Assembly: GCA_029465975.1 (NCBI GenBank)
Contig: CM055728.1
Span: 19,834,328 to 19,898,327, forward strand
DNA: 64,000 nucleotides
Origin: Dallia pectoralis
Taxonomy: Eukaryota > Chordata > Actinopteri > Esociformes > Umbridae
Reading direction: 5' to 3'
Of this stretch, positions 26,901-35,789 are shown piece by piece. A program made the translations under genes and the position numbers. How positions within the stretch are numbered: position 1 is the stretch's first letter; every line of letters starts with the position of its first letter. The notes beneath the pieces were generated by a model, which saw only the letters and a list, made by a program, of their open reading frames with translations, was not told the DNA's origin and made no database searches.

Positions 26901-29900
26901 ATTTACATGCAGGACACGGAGACAGGCACGCAGGAGACAGGCGTGCAATGATAGCCGAGCCGCTAAAATGAGCAGGGCAGAAGTCATCTGTTCATCTGGA
27001 CCTAACGTGTAGACACGATGCCCTTTGAACAAACATCACTAAAAGAGAGGCATGTAACCTGAATGAGCAAGTGAGTTGCACTCGCTCCAAGAGAATGCCC
27101 GAGTAGGCTGGAGTAGGGTTGTCACTAACAGAAAGAAATGCACTGAAATAGAAACATATCCAATGAGTAACCCAAACTTGATTTAGTTTTTTCATTCGGA
27201 GGCTTAATGAATAGGATACGTGTGTAATATCCGGTTGTATATTAATCCATGCCTATTCATAAGCAACATGCTCACATAGTTAGAAAGGAAAAGAACCAGC
27301 AAGCATATCAGGTTGACAAATCCTCTCCTTCTAAACTCTGCCGTTATCTTTAGAAGTAATTGATATTTGGATATTGGATACATCGTTGATTGTCTTTGGT
27401 AATGGTGAGTTTATAGATTTGGTTTGATGTTACCGCAACTAGCATCATCAAGCATGATGACAAAGCGAGCTTTAGTATCAGTGTTAAAATTGGGTTTATG
27501 TTTAGAATTAGGATTAACAGTTGTTTGTGTAAAACCCCCAGATCTCTGCTTTCTGGACAGCTGAGCACATGGAAGAGGACCACCACGATACTCTTTGGAA
27601 TCCTCAGCATGTTTCTATAGTAGCTGGGGCTTAATGTGCTGTAAAAATAGCTTACTTCTGTTTGTTTCAAATGAACACATACACACACCTGTTCCCTAAG
27701 ATGCTGCAATCCTTTCCATCTTGAATGGATCTCATCCTCTTCTATCTTCACCATATCTTATTGTTCTTACCCGGAAACAGCAGACCCCTGGGAGAGCTGA
27801 TCGCTAGATAATGGGCCAAGAATTTAGCAGTGTGTTTCTCTGTGTCAGTGGGTATCCTCTCAGATCCCTTCAGTCCGGGCTGCTGGTGGCGCTGGTGGTG
27901 GTGGCATGGTCTGAAATGCACTTGGTGGTCACACAGTGGTAGATTATGGAGCATATAACGCCAGAGTATGTAAAGCCTTTAAGAAGCAGCTGCTCCACAA
28001 GATGTTTACTCTCACAGGAGCTCAAATGTTGATCACTCACAGCCAGGCGAAGCACAGACCCCAGCCTCTCCATGTATAATTGAAGAGAGGTCTCTGAGCA
28101 CGGCTGTCAAAATGGAAGAGAAGGGCAGCTAGCCAGTGAAACCCAAAGCCCCACCATTTCCTTCTTCAATGTACAATTTTAGGTGCTTTGATCAGTTGTC
28201 CTGTATGGATGAAACTGCATCGCTCTTCAGACAGCTCATACACAACTTATTTAAATTCATAAACTGGTCATGAAATGAGATACACTGTTTTATGGTGAAT
28301 AACTACAAAAGTTACAAATTAGCAAACTATTAAAATATGCTTCAATAAAAAAACGTGACAACTTCAATAAGAAAATAAGGTCTACATGGGGCAACCTAAA
28401 ATACACTGAAATCAAATTCCTGCTCAATAAGCTGGAATTCTGCCAATTATAGGCTTTTTCTTCAATACAGTACCAGTTAAACATTTGGACACACCTACAC
28501 ATTTAAGGTTATTTCTGTACTTTGCAGAAGAATCATGAAGACATCAAAATAATGAACTAACACACATGGAATCATGTAGTAACCAAATAGGTGTTAAACA
28601 GATGAAAATACATTGAATATTGTAACACTTCGCCTTGAACACAGCCTTGTACAGTCTGGAATGCATTTCAGTTAACTAGGCTGGTTATAAAGAGGATAGC
28701 GGAATAGAGTGGTAATTCAGAAGACCATGTCTGTTCTGAAGTGACAGCACAAATATGCAAAGAGAAAGGGAAGTTCATCATTAACTGTAATAGGTTTGAA
28801 ACCACTGATTTAAAGTAATGTACCACCGACATAAATTTGCTTTGCTCAGAAGTACCCACTCAAGTTAATTTCACTAGTATGCCTATGGTGTCATGAATAA
28901 CCCCTATGGAAAGGCCAAGTACCCCTGGTTGGGAACCACTGCTTTAAGACATAAAGGTCACTGAATCCACATTTTTTAAACTTGGAAAGTTTGTTCAAAA
29001 GCAGCCACAGGTAACATCAAGTGCTTTGGTATATCTGACTCTCATGAGAACCTCCAGAGAAAAGGAAGACCCAGAGTCACCTCTGCTGTGGAGGATGAGT
29101 TCATTCGAGTTATCAGCCTGAGGCATCGACAATTAACTGCACCTCAGATTGCAGTCAAAAAAATAATCTTCATAAAGTTGAAGTAACAGACACATCTCGA
29201 CATCAACTGTTCAGAGGAGACTGTGTGAATCAGTCAGTGGAAAAACACAAATAACCATAACCTGATTGAACCAAAAAATACAGTCTCCAAAATTGCCATT
29301 GTAGCGGTGGAATCCAGTCCTTGGAATGATGATTCCAAATTTGAGATATCTGCAACCGCTCTTGTCTCTGTGAAACCCAGCATGGGTGAACGGACGACTT
29401 CTGCAAGTGTGGTTAGACCAAGGAGAGTGATGGTACTGCATCAGCTGACCTGGTCCCCACAATCACCTGACCCAAACCAAATTGAGATAAGTAGCAACGC
29501 AGAGGTATAACAGAAATGTAGCCAACAACCACTCAGTATGTGGGAACTCCTTCAAGACTGTTGGGAAAAATCTCCTGAAGCTTGTTAAGAGAACGCAAAC
29601 AGTATGCAAAGCAAAGTCATTAAGAATCTAAAAAGTAGATGTTTATTATTTGGACCTTTATTTTAACAACATAATTTAATTTGTGTGCCTTATAGTTTTG
29701 ATGTCTTCATTATTATTTTACAATGTGGAATATATTAAGAAATAAACCTTGAATGGTGTAGACGGGTTTGTCCAAACTTGACTGGTACAGTATTTTAAGA
29801 TTCAAAACAATATTAATGCAATGATGGGCTGAATTGGTGTAACCATTAGAATAAGACAACCTACTGTTTGCAACCATAGTTAATAATATTTCTGTATGAG

Positions 29901-32900
29901 CTGATCAGCTATTAGTACTGAACTGTTAAAATTCCAATTGAGAAAGCACATCTGAGAACAGCAATGCCTTTATTGTTATCCTATGGATACATGCTCCAAT
30001 TGAAGTGTCGTTTAGTTAATAAGTGAAAGCAATATTAACATGATATTTTTGGAACTGCATGTTAGTCATACCTACCAACATTATATTTTTGGAACTGCGT
30101 GTTAGTCATTTGGTCTTTTTAGCAACACTCATGAGCTTAAATGACATTGCTATCAAAAAAACAGGCCCAGAGTTACATAGACATCCATCTATCAATAAGG
30201 TAAGCTCACCACTCAGATGTATTATGGCACAACAGTGCCCTCTGCTGATATTTTCTTAAAATTATAATCTGTGGTGAAGTGAGATCAATAAGCCTGAAAG
30301 GTAATGCAAGCTCCACTAACAGTCAATTAATGAATGATCTGAGTAACAACACTCGAACATATTAAATCATGTACATTTCAATACACCTGGATATGTAGTG
30401 AACATCCAGCTCCAGTTTAAAATAAAATATTTCAGGAGAAGCTAAATCTATGGGGATCGATATCAAATCATAAATCGCACAAAACGTCACTTTTCTAGAA
30501 GACTGTAATATCACATTCATCTGATTCAAACAAAATAGCAGACAGATGGTCTGTGTGAAATGATAAGAAAATCTCACCCAAGAGTAACATGCTCAACATC
30601 AGTTACGTGATGGACTTGTAGTCTAGACAGGCATATAAAATAAGCACAAAGAACACTAAATTAATCTGCCGACTTGTTTTCTTAAAAAATATGTTTTATA
30701 AGGACACCGTTTTAACCCACAATATGTCCTTGTCAGCACATGGCAAGACAAAAAGAGACAAAGAGAAAAACAGTGAGCGACAGGGGGGGGCTTCTTTCTG
30801 CCTTCCCTGATATTAAAAACAATCAATCATGGCTGACAGGACCTATGCAATTTCCCTGGACTCCCCCGCTACTTTGCTACATCACCCAATACTTTATTTG
30901 GATATCAGACAGCAATTCGCCACTCATAAACACCAACTTAATGCAGTGTATCGCTCCAAATCAAATCAAAATATATGTGAATCCTGCAGCTTGATCGATC
31001 GCTCGGGGCTAAAGGGATCTGGAATGTGGTTTATTATTTGTCTGCAACTAGGGATGTAAACTTTCACTAACTTTCCATGTGACCCCTATGATGGACCAAA
31101 ACTACACATTTTACAAAACAGTAGCCCCAAATTATTTGTCACTGTTGAGTGTAGGAGCATTGTCATGTCACAACATCCGATTAGGATTCACTTCTCCTAT
31201 AAGAAATTCCAAATGTGTTAAAATGGCACAAAACATACACTTGGCAAGTGTTTGTTCCCTCACAATGTAACTTCAAAGTCTTTAACTATCTAAAGAAGGC
31301 ATTCATAAGCCAAAAACGTAAAATAATTACTCAAGTCTTTTGAGTCTGTTGAATGCAGTAACTGCTTAACTGTGTAGCAAAACTCTGCAACAGAATTTAA
31401 CAGAATTTGAGTAACCATTAATTGTGGTGTGGCTAGGATACTTGTTAGCTTTGGAAACCCTAATTCGTAAAAAGACATTCCAAATTAAAATCCATTTGAT
31501 ATATTTTCAGTGGTTGATTTAACAAATCTTTTTAAGATGGTTGTATAGCCCTCCCTGACAGATGTGCTCTGACTCTACCAAGTGCTCTAAAAGATTGATG
31601 CCATCATGCATGTTAGCAATTAAGAGACGTCTTTTTACAGCCAATGTGGTTCCATATGTACCAAGTGGACTTGCAGTTCTGTAAGACGCAACCTTTGACC
31701 AGATGGTGATTGTAGACAGTTGACATATACTCTTTCATCACCATAAAGCTAAACGCTTTTACATGATTTTGACCAATTCAGGTAATTTATGGCCGAGTAC
31801 TGAACTTGAATTATCTGCCAATATTGAGCACCAACCGAAATTCATTTCGATTTTCTTGACGTACTACGATGACATATTCATATGACTGAATTGTATCAAT
31901 TATCAGGTAGGCTATTTAGCTAGGATTCTGAATGGATTTGATTCCAAAAGTATATGTAAACGTGGTGTATTCTGAATTAGCCTGGAATTAACTTCCATTA
32001 GCTTACTTAGCTACCAGGCGTTAGCTAACTGTGGTAGTGGTTGCCACTACCAGTTTCACTAATGTCTTTTTCAAGCATAAAAAGAATTTCAGACTGTAAA
32101 ACTAGTCTTAGCCATAGCTTGTTTGCAACATTTCTGTAATTAACCATTTTTCGTGGTTACAATCAGTTTCTTCCTAATTGAAATCAGCCCATGCCTAAAT
32201 GAGTTCCCAACAATAATACCTTGATGTATTCAAGCGGAGCAAGGCAGTATTCATTCTTACAAAGAAAATGTTTTTACAAAGCAAAATAGGGAGGGATCTG
32301 CCAATGTTTTCAAATGCAATCCATAAGGAAAGACCCATATTGAATCAGCCCTACTTGTGTACCTCACTAAACATCACCCTCTGGACACCCGTCTGCTGAG
32401 GCAAGCTCTTCCAGGTTCTCCCAAAGAAGTGCTGGTGACTTGTATCGAACAAGGAAACATTCAGCTGATACTTGGCTGGTACTCTCCTTTGACTTTCTTC
32501 AGATTCACCTTCCACATTCTATAAGAAAGGGAAAATAAGGTAGGAATGTTGACAATCAATTAGAAAAGACAAATTATTCTTCAACTTCTTGACAGCCAGC
32601 TCTAAGCTACATTGCTGGGCTAACACAAAATATAATCACATAGAAAAAAAAAATATACATACAAGGTATGCTTAACTAATGTCCAGTCAAATTATTTTTT
32701 AAATCAATCAAATTCTAGAGAGATCAAGGATAATCGAAGGACACTGGATCATGACAAAGAGTCGAAACACCCTGTTCAAAAAGTTTCTGTTTATATTCTT
32801 AATTAAATTGGCACACATTGCCTAACTGTATTTTTTCGCTTTGTGTTCATTAAGTATGGTGCATAGATTAAATGTAAAAATAAATATATTTTAATGATAA

Positions 32901-33562
32901 GAAATTAAGTCTATAATCCACATTGTGGGTAGTGAAAAGGTCTGAATACTTTCTGAAGGCACTGTATACAAGTGATTACAACCTGTGCCTCCACATGACT
33001 AATAATTCCTGAGGTGTAAACCTACCACTGTACATCATAAGACACAAACAGTGATATTTCAGGAAGACTGCCAATAATAAATAAGCTTACTTCTTTAAGC
33101 ACATTGGCTTGTGCATTCAGACATATTCAATGAAAGTGTAACATTTTGCAACCAATAACTTATAATGCATATTACCAGCAAATTAAACAATCAGTATACA
33201 TCATAACCTAACAGAAACAACTTTTACATTGTATTTATAATACATTTTGTAAACAGTGCGTCAGAGTTCCAGTTTAATCGCTGTTGTACCAGAAAATAGA
33301 TTAAACCACTTATTCCCTGTTGTTGGTCCTATCATCGCGTCACTCTCATGACTATATGGTGTTACTTTTCGCCTACCTGTTGAATGTGCGGCACATCAAC
33401 ATGGTTCAGGGTGATTAGGAAGCCTTGAGAACGGGACAAACATGACTCTTGTGCCTTTCGCACAGTCTGGCTGTGATGTCACCCGACATCTCGCAAAAAG
33501 TGCTTTCCAGTTGGAGGAATCACCCGACATCTCGCAAAAAGTGCTTTCCAGTTGTCGGTCAT
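12806..33562 (-). CDS. nphp4: Nephrocystin-4, first six coding exons (gene continues to the left)
   Basis: NPHP4 is a ciliary transition-zone scaffold working with NPHP1 and RPGRIP1L. Coding exons in transcription order: 33562-33377, 32518-32363, 21080-20911, 20272-20208, 14495-14346, 12942-12806. All introns inside this set are GT-AG and all phases agree (0, 0, 2, 1, 1 and complete codon at the last end). Diagnostic words are SLFDTSHQHFFGRTW (exon 2), VVAVVELV and LGCGFAILHPFS (exon 3), YHGTPRALLHPLL (exons 3-4), LKAHPALDPVVHLLPQNMLV (exon 5) and PSLEKFDSQLLQL (exon 6), in the same order as in vertebrate NPHP4. About 236 codons are covered; the family protein is about 1,400 residues, so most of the gene is not seen. 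Exon 1 carries an in-frame stop (see separate entry). Intron between exons 2 and 3 is 11.3 kb and carries an intact Tc1 element. Confidence 0.9.
12943..14345. other. NPHP4 intron between coding exons 5 and 6
   Basis: Bounded by a GT donor at 14345 and an AG acceptor at 12943 on the minus strand. AT-rich, with no repeat or gene that I recognise. Confidence 0.7.
14877..15303. repeat. Purine-rich minisatellite with strand asymmetry
   Basis: Units of 16 bp (gagcagaggaaacaga type) and 18 bp (gaggcagctgaggaaaca type) interleave. The plus strand is almost wholly A/G with sparse C, so the tract is a candidate for triplex or R-loop structure. It lies in the NPHP4 intron between exons 4 and 5. Long reading frames (up to 235 codons) arise on both strands from the absence of stop codons in the units and should not be taken as genes. 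Confidence 0.93.
15743..16132. repeat. 13-bp minisatellite, 29 identical units plus one variant
   Basis: ggttcgtgccact is repeated 29 times without a visible mismatch from 15743 to 16119, followed by one variant unit (ggtatgtgccact). The 13-bp period rotates through all three frames, so long repetitive frames appear on both strands. It lies in the same NPHP4 intron as the purine-rich array. Such uniformity implies recent expansion or homogenisation. Confidence 0.97.
16133..17867. other. NPHP4 intron sequence without a gene
   Basis: No exon or identifiable element was recognised. A pyrimidine-rich segment lies near 17690-17760. The reading frames at 16536-16818 lack any family match. Confidence 0.55.
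17868..18390. repeat. C-rich minisatellite with 39-46-bp units
   Basis: Units of the type 'ctaacatgctgggcacacag' followed by a run of C of varying length and 'ctggcaccctccc' repeat about a dozen times. Length differences come from the C-run and from units lacking part of 'tgctgg'. The plus strand holds many C-runs of four or more, so the minus (NPHP4-sense) strand is G-rich and could form quadruplexes. It is intronic. Confidence 0.93.
18391..20207. other. NPHP4 intron sequence, no feature recognised
   Basis: Unique-looking AT-rich sequence that continues up to the donor of coding exon 4 at 20208. No repeat or exon could be supported. Confidence 0.55.
21174..21207. repeat. (TG)n microsatellite
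   Basis: A clean TG dinucleotide run just upstream, in the transcription sense, of NPHP4 coding exon 3, within the intron. Confidence 0.93.
21467..22260. mobile_element. Interspersed fish repeat with a nested Tc1 terminal fragment
   Basis: The phrases 'catttaaccaggtgggccga', 'gagaacaaattct', 'ccaagataaagcaaa' and 'aattcgttccaggctg' match in order a repeat I know to be widespread in fish genomes; its class is not clear to me. The segment 21728-21890 interrupts it and starts 'cagtgaaggaagatagtatt', like one arm of a different Tc1 family inserted at TA. Boundaries are approximate. Confidence 0.5.
22831..24416 (-). mobile_element. Complete Tc1/mariner transposon with TA target duplication
   Basis: A 1,586-bp element begins cagtgccttgcaaaagtatt and ends with the inverted form. 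TA dinucleotides flank both ends (22829-22830 and 24417-24418). The terminal inverted repeats are about 216 bp (22831-23046 and 24201-24416) and look nearly identical. Each holds two direct repeats, an outer one around TATTCGGCCCCCTTGAAC and an inner one around TATTCAGCCCCCTTAAG, the IR/DR arrangement of Sleeping Beauty-type elements. The transposase frame fills the interior with no break. It is inserted in the NPHP4 intron between coding exons 2 and 3, in the same orientation as the gene. Confidence 0.97.
23050..24069 (-). CDS. Tc1-family DD34E transposase, full length and unbroken
   Basis: A 339-residue cut-and-paste transposase, the usual length for Tc1 (about 340). Residues 1-110 form the paired-like bipartite DNA-binding domain with two helix-turn-helix parts joined around a GRPSKL motif (58-63), which fills the GRPR position. 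A basic nuclear-import-like stretch (RVARRKPFLKDIHRK) is at 114-128. The catalytic triad is complete: D152 in WSDET, D243 in FQQDND and E278 in NPIENLW, with 34 residues between the last two. The glycine-rich GGGSLMVW box is at 188-194. There are no stops or frameshifts from ATG to TAA, which suggests recent mobility. Whether it is active cannot be told from sequence alone. Confidence 0.95.
   Translation of the reverse strand: MKNKEHTRQVRDTVVDKFKAGFGYKTISQALNIPRSTVQAIILKWKEYQTTANLPRPGRPSKLSAHTRRRLIRDAVKRPMITLDELQRSTAEVGDSVHRTTISRILHKAGLYGRVARRKPFLKDIHRKCRLKFATSHLGDTPNMWKKVLWSDETKIKLFGNNAKRYVWRKSNTAHHPEHTIPTVKHGGGSLMVWACFSSAGTGKMVKIDGKMDGAKYRTILEENLMESAKDLRLGRRFVFQQDNDPKHKAKSTMEWFTNKHIQVLEWPSQSPDLNPIENLWKELKTAVHKRSPSNLTELEVFCKEEWAKISVSRCAKLIETYPKRLTAVIAAKGGATKY
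24419..28467. other. Large NPHP4 intron, sequence without recognised genes
   Basis: AT-rich sequence within the 11.3-kb intron between coding exons 2 and 3. It includes a (GA)n microsatellite at about 26868-26899. Reading frames around 27350-28073 on the minus strand have no family match and no good splice context. Confidence 0.5.
28468..29790 (+). mobile_element. Degenerate Tc1-like transposon with both ends
   Basis: The left end cagtaccagttaaacatttg and the right end (inverse of ctgtaccagtcaagtttgga) are imperfect inverted repeats, flanked by TA at 28466-28467 and 29791-29792. Between them a plus-strand transposase relic is readable in pieces: GRPRVTSAVEDEFIRVISLR near 29064-29120 and WSPQSPDPNQIE near 29450-29485. 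Stops and frameshifts separate them. It is another family than the intact element at 22.8 kb and is not functional. Confidence 0.8.
29793..32362. other. NPHP4 intron sequence without recognised genes
   Basis: No exon is supported. A 27-bp phrase is directly repeated at about 30046-30072 and 30086-30112. The reading frames at 30740-31270 have no family match. Confidence 0.5.
32760..32968. mobile_element. Single terminal arm of a Tc1-like element
   Basis: The right end 'ggtctgaatactttctgaag' followed by 'gcactgtata' is the inverse of a common fish Tc1 terminus and is followed by TA. No transposase or partner arm is seen, so this is a solo arm or badly eroded copy in the first NPHP4 intron. Confidence 0.55.
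33377..33562 (-). pseudogene. nphp4: NPHP4 first coding exon with an in-frame stop caused by a short duplication
   Basis: The exon opens with ATG at 33562 (reading MTDNWKALFARCRVIPP) and closes with SRSQGFLITLNHVDVPHIQQ at a GT donor after 33377. The exon is 186 bp, so start and end are in the same frame. Between them a 33-bp block is present twice with a 41-bp period (33480-33512 and 33521-33553), and the second copy in translation order ends ...GlyTGA, a stop at about codon 28. Removing one block length (33 bp) would leave the frame open, so the inserted copy is what breaks it. Whether this is a real null allele, a decayed gene copy, or an assembly or sequencing artefact cannot be told here. 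An alternative first exon is also possible. Confidence 0.65.
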
Positions 33563-34152
33563 TGGGAAGATGTTCGCGGCAGTAGCACAGTCAAGTCACT
33601 TTGGCAAAAAAAAAGTTAAACACTGTACGTACACATATGAAGCTGCCTAACTGGAGGTGTTACGACCGTACATTATTTGGTAGCAACTCCACCAGCAGTA
33701 AAGACGTAATTAGTCTGTACTTTAAGCTAACATAGCCTAGCAAGCTACCAAACCTAGCATGCCAGAACATAAGATAACCATACCCGAATATGTTTGTAAT
33801 TGTAACCCGTAAAATGTCACTGAGTGTAAACTAAAATACCATTTTACATAGGTCAATTTCACGTTTTATCGTTAGCTTGCTTTCACTATTTTGTTGTACT
33901 GCAATTAACGACTGGCATGTACGCGAACTATCCCAGCTCGCTATTCAAAAAGGGGTGCGGGAAAAAAATACTATGAAATCAAATCACAGTATGAATAGTG
34001 CGGATTATTTTCATAGCAAGTCAACTAATATTCAGTGTATTATGCCTTAGAATTTGCATAATAGGTCAAGTATTACCAAAGGAATGTAATTCAACTGTTC
34101 CACTATTGCCTTGTGTTACCTCTAAATTGGTTTCTCCCGTCACTTGGCATCG

Positions 34153-34166
34153 GTTACCATGGTGAT
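34153..34166. promoter_or_regulatory. Candidate RFX X-box upstream of NPHP4
   Basis: GTTACCATGGTGAT matches the imperfect inverted-repeat X-box (RYYNYY, two-base spacer, RRNRAC) at 13 of 14 positions. It lies about 590 bp upstream of the NPHP4 start codon and between the divergent NPHP4 and DFFB genes. RFX factors control many ciliary genes, so position and target make sense; binding is inference. Confidence 0.5.
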
Positions 34167-34959
34167 ATCATCGATAAGACGTGGACTTCAGGGTAAATGC
34201 CTCGTTTTGGTTTCAAAATGGAGCTTGGGTGACTATAAGGGATGTGGCCAATATATGTGAGATTGTTCGCCACAGGTGGGATTATTAAACCATAGGATTC
34301 GAATATTCAATTCAATTTGGCTGATAGTGGTGTTAGACCTTGTTAGGAGATGATCAACATTGTTCGATTCACATGCATTGTCATAAGTTTTGTAATCATT
34401 GACTTCTCTGCCTTGAAAGGCAAAGTCATTTTTATAGGTTACCACTGAAAACCTGAATGACCATAGAAAGTTTTGCAAAACGATGACGTTTTTTTAGTAA
34501 TAGCAAGCAAGCACGTTTATGTATATAGCGCAAATTATTCAATGTGCTTTACCAAAAAAAAATACACGTAATGAAATACATATCCCCACTCAGTGAATTA
34601 CAGTTTCCCCAAAACTGTTTACACATGCATGTTCTACCAAGACCCCAATGGGTCCCAAAAGGTTTTATTAGAGAGGACTTAAGAACCTTTGCCCCAATGT
34701 AGTAAATTGTCCTTAGAACTTTTGCCCTAATGGAGTCATTTATGCCATGTTGTAGAAAAAAAGAAATATAAATATCAAATAGGCAATTTAATGTAAAAAA
34801 AGAAAATACAAATAGGATAAGAATAAAATAAAGATAAAAAGAAAATAGAAAAAGAATGAGAACAAAATAAAAAACATGACAGTGTGGATAAGTTTAATCG
34901 TCAGTCATAGGCATAAGAAAAGTTAAAAAAAATAGTAATCTGACTTTAAAAATGCATAT

Positions 34960-35345
34960 GTTTGGGGCATGTCTAAGATCTAGTTTATTCCGGCTGGATG
35001 AAGCATAACCACTGAATGCAGATTCAACATGTTTAGTTTGGAATCTGGGCTCAACTAGCTGACCTGAGTTCATGGATAAGAGCAGCTCGGTTTATAATCT
35101 TTTAACATATCAGAATATATATTTAGTGCCCAAATTATTCAGTAATTTATCGACTAAAAGCATCACTTTAAAACCTGTCTTGCCACTGACTGGAAGCCAG
35201 TGCACAGATTTACGAACCGGCCTGTGCTTTGTTGTCTTGGTCTTGGTTGACATTCTAGCAGCAGCATTCCGAATGAGCTGCAGTTGTTTTACAGTATTTT
35301 TGGGGTGTCCAGTTAAAGATCATTACACTATTCAACCCTACTGGA
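34960..35345. repeat. Old interspersed repeat fragment
   Basis: Phrases such as 'actggaagccagtgcacag' and 'attctagcagcagcattcc' match a dispersed fish repeat that I know but cannot class firmly. The 92-codon reading frame at 35072-35350 belongs to it and is not considered a gene. Confidence 0.4.
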
Positions 35346-35789
35346 GATAATAGTCATACCAATGACTTACCGTCTTGCATATTGAAGGACTCGGTTCCTG
35401 TATATGACAAAAATTAACTACTGTTGGGAAAAAGGCAAATATATGATAAATAAAAGGTTAATATATATATATATATATATATTGACAAATTGAAAGCAAA
35501 GAGAATACGCATTTTATTATACAATTCATTTTAATATCTATTTATTCAAATACTATTTTACTGACATTTATAATGGTCGGGATTCCATAAAATCCAGGTT
35601 GTTCACAAGAAACAATGGAGTTATTAGGATATTATTTCACAATAGATCTCAACTGGGTGCACTAAATCATCTGTGTATCTGCTGTTCTAAAACAGAAGAT
35701 GACATTTTCCACCCCAACCAGTGGGTGGCAGGATGCAAGAATCCCGAGCATGTTTCGAAGCAATGTTCTTTTGTAGAAGAAAAGGCAAG

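Larger units (their letters stand above)
33563..35789. promoter_or_regulatory. Divergent upstream region shared by NPHP4 and DFFB
   Basis: 2.2 kb separate the two start codons. It contains the X-box candidate at 34153-34166, an interspersed-repeat-like block at about 34960-35345 and an (AT)n run at about 35459-35482. Transcription starts cannot be located by eye. Confidence 0.45.
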
